Positions 45,433 to 52,001 of a DNA stretch of 64,000 nt are shown piece after piece. Below the pieces are notes generated by a model. The model ran no database searches and was not told the DNA's origin. It worked only from the letters and a program-made list of their open reading frames with translations. The DNA is taken from assembly GCA_012523035.1 (NCBI GenBank), contig JAAYJH010000113.1, positions 1 to 64,000 on the forward strand. The letters are read 5' to 3'. A program made the translations under genes and the position numbers. Position 1 is the first letter of the stretch. Every line of letters begins with the position of its first letter. This DNA is from Fibrobacter sp. (lineage in GTDB: Bacteria; Fibrobacterota; Fibrobacteria; Fibrobacterales; Fibrobacteraceae).

Positions 45433-45613
45433 TTCAAATTCTTTGTTTTTATTCTTCTTTTTAGACTAAAGTATGAGTTTTAACACAAAAATCTGCTCCA
45501 CCAAACATACATTCAAAAATAACTTTTAGCTAGATTTTTTAGAAAATCAAGAAACAGAGGCATAGAGTAGTATAGGCGCTTCTGACTACCCACCAAAATA
45601 AAAGCTTTAACGG

Positions 45614-45970
45614 CTAAGATCTGAACATAAAATAGACCGCCCCCAAAAGACAAAGGGCTGCCCAAAGGTAATCCCATTTAAAATCTTGTTTCATGTAAAA
45701 GACCATAAAAGGGATGAAAACAGAAAGTGTGATCACCTCTTGAAGGATTTTAAGCTGGGCCAAACTATAAAACTGATAGCCCAAACGATTGGCTGGGACC
45801 ATAATCATGTACTCAAAAAATGCAATGCTCCAGCTCAATAAAGCGGCCACATACCATGCCTTGTGGTTTAAATTTTTTAAATGGCCATACCACGCAAAAG
45901 TCATGAAAATGTTGGAACATATCAACATAAGGATACTAAGGAGCGGAGCCTGAGTTAAAAGTCGAATCAT
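45614..45970 (-). CDS. DUF486 (DMT-superfamily) membrane protein
   Basis: A 118-residue four-helix protein. The N-terminal CSNIFMTFAWYGHLK, the central SWSIAFFEYMIMVPANRLGY and the QLKILQEVITLSVF stretches are the signature of DUF486, a small group in the drug/metabolite transporter superfamily with unknown substrate. It follows the DUF4416 gene after 1 base, so the pair is one transcription unit. Confidence 0.85.
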   Translation of the reverse strand: MIRLLTQAPLLSILMLICSNIFMTFAWYGHLKNLNHKAWYVAALLSWSIAFFEYMIMVPANRLGYQFYSLAQLKILQEVITLSVFIPFMVFYMKQDFKWDYLWAALCLLGAVYFMFRS

Positions 45971-45971
45971 T

Positions 45972-46538
45972 TTACTGGCTCTTTCTGTGGCGATAAGCTC
46001 TACCTGTGGTGTGCTGGTAGGCGAGTTTTTGACGCACTGTTTCTAGATACTGTATGTATTCGGGGCTTTGGTAGTCGCGATAAGTCCAATCAAATGGATG
46101 AAAGTGTCCATTTTGAAAATAAAGGGTGGGCTCGATAAAAATTCCATCACGAATATAAACTCGTTGTCGTTGGTCTTTGGTGCTTGCTAAAAAAAACTGT
46201 CCCAAAGTCATATAGCCCGGGTCTAAATTGATAGGACGCTTGGTGGACAAAGCGTTTTCAGCCGCTATTTGTAGTTCTAAAGCGTTGGTCCACAGCTTGA
46301 TATCTACGATTTCTTCTCTGGATAGGAGCTTTTCAAAAGAAAAAAAACCTCGATACGGAGACTCTCCAATCTCTTCTTTGTAATAGTTGGTGAACAAAAA
46401 CGGAAAAGGAGGGAGTAGAGTTTCAATAGGCCCAAATCGTTCTTCTAAAATGATTTTCACTTGATCAAAATAAGCCTGTTCTCCAAACAATGCTCCAATG
46501 ACTAGCTTTACCGCTATCGGTTTTTTAATGATTCCCAT
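45972..46538 (-). CDS. DUF4416 family protein
   Basis: A soluble protein of 188 residues. Family features are the early LVIGALFGEQAYFDQ, FTNYYKEEIG, DIKLWTNALE, the RPINLDPGYMTLGQFFLASTKD block, YIRDGIFIEPTLYF and WTYRDYQSPEY. Function is unknown. The ATG at 46538 has no ribosome site; a TATAAT hexamer lies only 6 bases before it (see the divergent promoter), which predicts a leaderless message. Confidence 0.85.
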   Translation of the reverse strand: MGIIKKPIAVKLVIGALFGEQAYFDQVKIILEERFGPIETLLPPFPFLFTNYYKEEIGESPYRGFFSFEKLLSREEIVDIKLWTNALELQIAAENALSTKRPINLDPGYMTLGQFFLASTKDQRQRVYIRDGIFIEPTLYFQNGHFHPFDWTYRDYQSPEYIQYLETVRQKLAYQHTTGRAYRHRKSQ

Positions 46539-46572
46539 ACTTATATTATAGCAATTATTCTATAATTCAAGT
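46539..46572. promoter_or_regulatory. symmetric divergent promoter, predicted leaderless on both sides
   Basis: The 34 bases between the divergent starts form a near palindrome. On the plus strand TATAAT is at 46561-46566, followed by 6 bases and the ATG at 46573. On the minus strand TATAAT is at 46550-46545, followed by 6 bases and the ATG at 46538. A -10 element at this distance puts transcription initiation at or next to the start codon. Neither gene has a Shine-Dalgarno sequence. -35 elements are weak and would overlap the opposite gene's start. Confidence 0.6.
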
Positions 46573-47289
46573 ATGGCTATTTCTACTCTTCTTTTTTTGG
46601 CAGCATCCCTTCAATCTTTTGTGGTCGTCGACTCCTTGCCACACCATCCGGAGCATTTTGTGCAAGGCCTCAATTTAGACGGGAAAGAATGGATTGAATC
46701 CACTGGTCTCCACGGAAAATCTGCCCTTTATAGAAAATTTTATCACGGCGAAATACTAGATTCTATTAAAATCGATGAACGGCATTTTGGAGAAGGCTCT
46801 GTATTGCTTGGCAACCGTGTATTTTGGCTCACCTGGAAAAGCAAAAAAGCTTTTGTATTAGACGCTAAACCCTTTCGATTCCGTAAAGAATTCAAAATCC
46901 CCTCCGAGGGCTGGGGCCTTAGCGTTTGGAATGGACTTTTACTGATGAGCAACGGGACTCACGAACTCTACCAACTCTCTCCCGAAAATTTAGCGGTACT
47001 AGGAGTGATAGAAGTAAAAGATCAAGGTCAAAAAATCCAAAAACTCAACGAATTAGAAGTCGTCGGCAACACACTCTACGCCAACATTTGGATGTCGGAC
47101 TCCATTGCAGCCATTGATTTAAAATCTGGACAAGTTCTATATTATCTAGATTTCCACGATTTGGCCTCCGCACTTCGAAAAAAACACCCCCAAGCCGAAG
47201 TTTTAAACGGCATCGCCTATGAAGCCCCTTATTTATGGATCACAGGTAAAAATTGGCCAAAACTCTATAAAATAAAACTCAATCCTTAA
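46573..47289 (+). CDS. glutaminyl-peptide cyclotransferase (beta-propeller type)
   Basis: Member of the glutamine cyclotransferase family, which converts N-terminal glutamine of exported proteins to pyroglutamate. At 238 residues it is close to bacterial homologues. A short hydrophobic N terminus (about 1-16) suggests export. Recognisable segments are HHPEHFVQGLNLDGKEWIESTGLHGKS, EGWGLSVWNGLLLMSNGTHELY, LNELEVVGNTLYANIWMSDSIAAID and LNGIAYEAPYLWITGKNWPKLYKI. It is preceded by no ribosome site and uses the compact divergent promoter. Type IX substrates often carry pyroglutamate after signal cleavage, which may link it to the sorted enzymes here; that is inference. Confidence 0.87.
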   Translation: MAISTLLFLAASLQSFVVVDSLPHHPEHFVQGLNLDGKEWIESTGLHGKSALYRKFYHGEILDSIKIDERHFGEGSVLLGNRVFWLTWKSKKAFVLDAKPFRFRKEFKIPSEGWGLSVWNGLLLMSNGTHELYQLSPENLAVLGVIEVKDQGQKIQKLNELEVVGNTLYANIWMSDSIAAIDLKSGQVLYYLDFHDLASALRKKHPQAEVLNGIAYEAPYLWITGKNWPKLYKIKLNP

Positions 47290-47512
47290 TTTTCATACTT
47301 TTTTATAGGGGAACATCCCACATTTTAGCCTAGGGCTAGAAACGAATCGATTCTATCCTTTTATTTCGCACATTTTTTAACGATAGTGAAGGCTCAAACC
47401 CAATAGAAAAAATTAAATGTCGAAACTCCAAGTTTTTATTTATCAAAAATGGCCTTAGCCCGTTGAACTCACCAAAGAAAAGAGGATTAGTGCATTCAAT
47501 TCAAAGCAAAAA

Positions 47513-49459
47513 TCAATTTAAAAAAGTCCAAATGATCCCATAAGAAAATCGAATACCTTCGGGGGCGTAGCCTACAGCTGGGGCATAACGACTGTGGTTG
47601 AGATTGTCGATACGAGAATACAACTCAAAACTCAGTATTTGCATTTTGGCCTCGAAATTCAAGGCTAAATAAGGATCTAAAACCACTATCTCTGGAAGAT
47701 AATCTTCGTTGATCCCTGCATCTAAACGACGGTCAAACCACTGTAAATCAAACCTCACACTCACTCCAAGTCGTTCACTCACAAATCGATTGGACCAAAA
47801 AACAGACGCCTTGTAATACAAATCTTGGGCATCCATCAATCGAATGTTTCGAGACAAAAGCTCTCCCCTTTCTATATAAAACTTCCAATTTTTCACATGA
47901 AATCCAGTCGAAAAAGACCAAGACCACTGGATGATATTGTTAGCCAAATTGACCCATTGAAAAGCTCTAGCCACAGAGTCTAAGCCACCATTGGTAATCC
48001 ATCGAGGACGAATAGCGTTTTCTAAATTTTCACGATAAAAATTCAAACCATAAAATAAAACTTCACGGTCCCACTCCAGTGAAAGCATGTCTCGAGTTCG
48101 CTTTTCTCCAATTAAATTTTTATTTGGAAATTCGTAGCGAGCCCGATTGATGATATTTAACTGGTTGATATCTGGAAACTGTGTGCTATGCTTTCGAGAA
48201 AGAGAAGCTTGTAAATGGAAGGGCAAATCTAAATAAAGCTGCCACGAATAAGTTTTGGCAAAATCCACTGTATTTAGATAACTACTGTTCCGTTGAAGCC
48301 CCAACTGAGCGTTAAACGAGGCAAAGCCCAAAGTGTCTTGGACTTGCAAATACCCCAAAGCTCTGTCTTGATAATGAGTTTTTTTCAGGTCACTTAGATT
48401 GTAAAACTCAAAATTATACACCAAAGCTGGGTTCAAAAGCGTTTGATAAGAAAGCATAGAATGATTCACAATCGTTTGGTAATCTAAATTTTGCTCGAGA
48501 ATCAAAGAATCAGAAGCCTCAAAAATAGAAAGAGGTTTTTCTAAAGGTGGAAGGCTATCGTAATGGACCTGATGAAATCCAAAACCCAAAATATTTTGAA
48601 GCTTTAGTTTGGAACTTGCTTTCCATTTGGACTCCAAAGCATAGCTTTGAGCTCGAATAGATACCAAATAAGGATCTTCTAAATAAACAAGAGAAGTTTT
48701 ATCTATAGAATCTGCCTTGACAATATGCAAAGTGGCATCGCTATTGTCTAAAAACAAAAATTGAGTGTGAAAAGCAAGCTCTGCATTTGGTAAAAAATAT
48801 CGAAGCGATGGCTGCAAATGAATGCTATTCATAGCCATGTTTTTTCCAGAGAAAGGAATGCTAGAAGAATCCCTGCCCATACTAAAAAAGGGTTGATGGG
48901 TCACATCTTGATACAAAAACTCCTTAGTGAATCGATTTGAAAAACTAGCAATCCCTAAGTCTAATTGAATGGAATCGGTGAGCAGTCGTGAAAACTGTAA
49001 CTTTAGCGAATTGCCCTCAAACGCAAACCGCTCCCACGCAATATCTGTAATGGGAGTGTCTATAGGTAGGGATCGCCTAGGCACATATAAAACCGCATTT
49101 TCTCCATTGAGAGACAAAGTATGTATGTCTAAAACAGGTTTGGGAGCATACAAGCCCGCTAATTTGGTGGGGTAACGCATGGTGAGCGAAGCCAAAGCAA
49201 AAAGCTCAAAAGAAAACTCGGGACTACCTAAGATCGAGGTTCCAAGCAACCATTCAGATTTTTGCCCTGGCAAATCATAACTTCTATCCAAAAGTCCAGG
49301 AACATTCACAGAATATCGAGAAACAGCAATTTCTCTAGAAGTTGCTTCGGGGCTTTTGGCTGCAAAAATAAAGCCACTCCAAAAAAAGAAAAGAAAAAAC
49401 GCCAATGATTTTCTCAAATTAACTCTAATTTTGATTTTTTTATGTGATAAATCAAACAT
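47513..49459 (-). CDS. outer-membrane beta-barrel protein (TonB-receptor-like, no plug)
   Basis: A 648-residue exported protein: basic N terminus, hydrophobic segment LAFFLFFFWSGFIFA (about 19-33), then repeated amphipathic strands with aromatic girdles, many in antiparallel pairs. It ends in a strand closing with IIWTFLN, a typical barrel terminus for the BAM machinery. Late segments such as RIDNLNHSRYAPAVGYAPEG and the QFPDINQL/RYEFPNKNLIGEK region resemble the C-terminal half of TonB-dependent receptors. I cannot see a TonB box or a plug domain. Function could be porin-like or transport of an unknown ligand. Divergent from trxA. Confidence 0.65.
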   Translation of the reverse strand: MFDLSHKKIKIRVNLRKSLAFFLFFFWSGFIFAAKSPEATSREIAVSRYSVNVPGLLDRSYDLPGQKSEWLLGTSILGSPEFSFELFALASLTMRYPTKLAGLYAPKPVLDIHTLSLNGENAVLYVPRRSLPIDTPITDIAWERFAFEGNSLKLQFSRLLTDSIQLDLGIASFSNRFTKEFLYQDVTHQPFFSMGRDSSSIPFSGKNMAMNSIHLQPSLRYFLPNAELAFHTQFLFLDNSDATLHIVKADSIDKTSLVYLEDPYLVSIRAQSYALESKWKASSKLKLQNILGFGFHQVHYDSLPPLEKPLSIFEASDSLILEQNLDYQTIVNHSMLSYQTLLNPALVYNFEFYNLSDLKKTHYQDRALGYLQVQDTLGFASFNAQLGLQRNSSYLNTVDFAKTYSWQLYLDLPFHLQASLSRKHSTQFPDINQLNIINRARYEFPNKNLIGEKRTRDMLSLEWDREVLFYGLNFYRENLENAIRPRWITNGGLDSVARAFQWVNLANNIIQWSWSFSTGFHVKNWKFYIERGELLSRNIRLMDAQDLYYKASVFWSNRFVSERLGVSVRFDLQWFDRRLDAGINEDYLPEIVVLDPYLALNFEAKMQILSFELYSRIDNLNHSRYAPAVGYAPEGIRFSYGIIWTFLN

Positions 49460-49543
49460 TTAAACACTTTGTTCCATAATAAGCATATACAAACCCCTTT
49501 AAATTAATTATTTTTAATCAAAATTATTCATGGAGGTATAAAA

Positions 49544-49861
49544 ATGCCAGCGATTCACTTGACTTCTGAAAGTTTTGACAAAGTTATTCAATCTGGCCAG
49601 GTTGTTTTAGTTGATTTTTGGGCTTCTTGGTGCAGACCTTGCCAAATGATGGGGCCTATTTTAGATCAACTCGCTGATGATTTTAAAGATCGAGCCATCA
49701 TCGCCAAACTAAATGCTGATGACTGCAAAGAGATTTGCTCTCGTTATGGGATCACTAGCATACCTACTTTTAAGCTTTTCAAAAATGGGGTTGAACTAGA
49801 TAATGCTGTAGGGGCTGTCCCCAAAGAAACTCTACAAAACTTGGTCGAAAAGCACCTCTAG
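49544..49861 (+). CDS. trxA: thioredoxin
   Basis: A 105-residue cytoplasmic disulfide reductase. The fold is complete: VVLVDFWASWCRPCQMMGPILDQLA with active site WCRPC (Arg in place of the usual Gly), the NADDCKEICSRYGITSIPTFKLFKNG cis-proline region and a C-terminal helix. An extra Cys pair lies at DDCKEIC. GGAGG lies 7 bases before the ATG. A hairpin at 49881-49909 ends the transcript, so it is monocistronic. Confidence 0.95.
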   Translation: MPAIHLTSESFDKVIQSGQVVLVDFWASWCRPCQMMGPILDQLADDFKDRAIIAKLNADDCKEICSRYGITSIPTFKLFKNGVELDNAVGAVPKETLQNLVEKHL

Positions 49862-49880
49862 TTTTTACTTTTTTCATATG

Positions 49881-49909
49881 AAGCGTTGTCCGTTGACAAC
49901 GCTTTTTTT
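49881..49909 (+). terminator. intrinsic terminator after trxA
   Basis: Ten-bp perfect stem AAGCGTTGTC/GACAACGCTT with a 4-base loop, followed by TTTTT. It lies about 20 bases after the trxA stop. Confidence 0.9.
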
Positions 49910-49921
49910 ATTCCCACTCTC

Positions 49922-49953
49922 TTTTATAAAATAAATACCTTATTTTTATAAAA
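49922..49953. promoter_or_regulatory. AT-rich inverted repeat upstream of PL10 gene
   Basis: Arms TTTTATAAAATAA (49922-49934) and TTATTTTTATAAAA (49940-49953) are complementary with one extra T, and the loop is 5 bases. It lies 60-95 bases before the pectate lyase start and is a candidate operator. It could also act as a weak second hairpin behind the trxA terminator. Confidence 0.4.
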
Positions 49954-50014
49954 ATGGGTCAAAGGCTTACTTTTATTTATAAGAGGTGAGCTGTAAATTT
50001 CTAAAGGAGTGCTT

Positions 50015-51841
50015 ATGTCTTTTAAAAAATCTTGGATTCTGGTCTTGATCATCCACACCTACTTGATAGCCTATACACCTCCTTCAGAAGCTGTTTCTAG
50101 ACTCAATAAATACAGAGGCTATTCTGAACTCACTAAAGCTATGGGCTCCATGGACAAAGACCTTTTCACTTATAATTTGAGCACATGGCAAATCGATCAC
50201 GGTGGTTTTTACAAGGCCTTTGCCTCTAAATACACAAATCCTTGGAATGGAAGCGATGCGAAGTCTGATATCATTAAAAATGGCAAAGCCCTTGGCACCA
50301 TCGACAACGATGCCACCATTCAAGAAATGCGTTTGCTTGCTGAGCAATACAAAACCACTAAAAATGCTACTTATAAGGCCAAATTCAAAGAAACTTTTCA
50401 AAAAGCCCTTGCTTTTTTACTCGATTCACAACGCTCCAAAGGTGGATTTCCGCAAATGCACCCCAAACGAGGCAACTATTCGGACCAAATCACCTTCAAC
50501 GACGACGCTATGATTCGAGCCATGCTCCTTTTACAAGATATTTTAGAAGCGAATCCTCCTTTTGACTCGGATATTGTGCAAAGCAACCACATCGCCAGCA
50601 TACAAAACAGCTTGAATAAAGCCGTGGACTTTATATTAAAATCTCAAATTGTAAATCAAGGAGAGCTTACAGTTTGGTGTGCTCAACACGACACAAACTC
50701 TTATGCCCCAGTAGAGGCTAGATCTTATGAACTACCCTCTAAATCAGGATTGGAATCTGCTGGAATTGTATGGTTTTTAATGAACTGGAAAGATCAAAAT
50801 GCAGCCGTGCAAAAAGCCGTCAAAGGAGCCATCCAGTGGTACAAAAAAAACAGAGTGCCAGACTTAAAATACTCTAGTGGAAATTTTGTCTCATCGTCGG
50901 GAGCATCTATGTGGTATCGATTTTACGAAGTGGATAAAGACCAATACTTTTTTTGTGATCGAGAAGGAGTTTCGAGCAAAACCACAGATATCACCAAACT
51001 CTCAGAAGATAGACGATATGGCTATCAATGGGCTGGTGATTATGGCTCTCTTTTACTCGCCGCCGAAGCCAGTTACTTAAAAGCTATAGAAAACATTCAA
51101 ATAGAAAGCCCAACAGACTCTTCTACCCACCCAGAACCCACAGAAACAGCCTCTCCTTTGGATTCTTGTGAGGATCAAAAGTGCAAGTCTATTTTAGAAG
51201 GAGAAAACTTTTGCTATGTCGATGGTGTTTTTGAAAATAAAAACCAAGGCTTCTCGGGAGAAGGCTATGTGAACCCCGATAATGAAATCCACACCCAATT
51301 ACAGTACAAGCTAGAGTCCAAAAACTCTCAAGACTATACGATTTACATTCGCTATGCCAATGGAGGAGAAAGCTCTAGAAATGCAAGACTCAGCACCAAA
51401 CAAAATCATAGTGTAGATATTGACTTTGCCCCCACCACCACATGGGAATTGTGGAAAACCATATCCCTTACGATGTTTTTTGAAAAAGGAGTCCACACCA
51501 TAACATTTGAAGCCCTCACCAACGATGGCTTGCCCAATATAGATTGGATTGCTTTTAATAATGAATCTCTTATGGAATCTAGCTGTGAATCCACCAATGT
51601 TTTAGTAAATACCCCTAAAAACTCTGCACTTAAAGCCACTATTAAAGACCAGTTTTTACACCTTGAAAATACGAATCACCAAGCCACCACAATCAAAGTG
51701 ATGGACCTTCACGGAAAAACCATAAAAAAGATTCACACGACTCAGTCCACTATCGATCTAAGCTTATTAAAACCAGGGCTTTACTTATTTGAAATCTTAG
51801 AAACAGAGAAAAAACATTACTTTAAACTCCCTCTTTTTTAA
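50015..51841 (+). CDS. secreted PL10 pectate lyase with CBM and sorting domain
   Basis: Start set at the ATG at 50015 (MSFKKSW) because AAAGGAG lies 5 bases upstream; the earlier GTG is too close to it. Signal peptide about 1-22. The catalytic domain (about 30-355) shows PL10 hallmarks: GTIDNDATIQEMRLLAEQY, SKGGFPQMHPKRGNYSDQITFNDDAMIRAM, LTVWCAQHD, SLESAGI-like SGLESAGIVWFLMNW and the late RRYGYQWAGDYG. A linker leads to a CBM6/CBM35-like module (about 375-510; FSGEGYVNPDNE, RYANGGESSRN, DGLPNIDWIAF) like those of the RG-I enzymes, then a sorting-type C terminus (IKVMDLHGKTIKKI ... LKPGLYLFEI). It would cleave homogalacturonan by beta-elimination and lies 24 kb from the main pectin operon. 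Confidence 0.9.
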   Translation: MSFKKSWILVLIIHTYLIAYTPPSEAVSRLNKYRGYSELTKAMGSMDKDLFTYNLSTWQIDHGGFYKAFASKYTNPWNGSDAKSDIIKNGKALGTIDNDATIQEMRLLAEQYKTTKNATYKAKFKETFQKALAFLLDSQRSKGGFPQMHPKRGNYSDQITFNDDAMIRAMLLLQDILEANPPFDSDIVQSNHIASIQNSLNKAVDFILKSQIVNQGELTVWCAQHDTNSYAPVEARSYELPSKSGLESAGIVWFLMNWKDQNAAVQKAVKGAIQWYKKNRVPDLKYSSGNFVSSSGASMWYRFYEVDKDQYFFCDREGVSSKTTDITKLSEDRRYGYQWAGDYGSLLLAAEASYLKAIENIQIESPTDSSTHPEPTETASPLDSCEDQKCKSILEGENFCYVDGVFENKNQGFSGEGYVNPDNEIHTQLQYKLESKNSQDYTIYIRYANGGESSRNARLSTKQNHSVDIDFAPTTTWELWKTISLTMFFEKGVHTITFEALTNDGLPNIDWIAFNNESLMESSCESTNVLVNTPKNSALKATIKDQFLHLENTNHQATTIKVMDLHGKTIKKIHTTQSTIDLSLLKPGLYLFEILETEKKHYFKLPLF

Positions 51842-51957
51842 CACACTCGTTTTTTTATCGAAAAAAAGACAGAATCTTGTTTTAATAAAAAGATTAGTAT
51901 TCAAATCAAAGCCATAATGCATAAAAGTTTAAAGGCCTAGTCCTTGTACTATAAAAA

Positions 51958-51977
51958 AAGAAGGCCTGAGCCTTCTT
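51958..51977 (-). terminator. intrinsic terminator of the GLUG-protein gene
   Basis: Eight-bp perfect stem AAGAAGGC/GCCTTCTT with loop CTGA. On the minus strand it runs into a T-run (51959 downward), 25 bases beyond the stop of the GLUG-repeat gene. Confidence 0.82.
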
Positions 51978-52001
51978 AAATTGTGGAGTTTAATATTGAG
52001 T

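Noticed and set aside
45344-45613. Hidden or frameshifted nuoA
   Set aside because: No stretch on the minus strand resembles the NuoA helices or its acidic loop, and stops are frequent in all frames.
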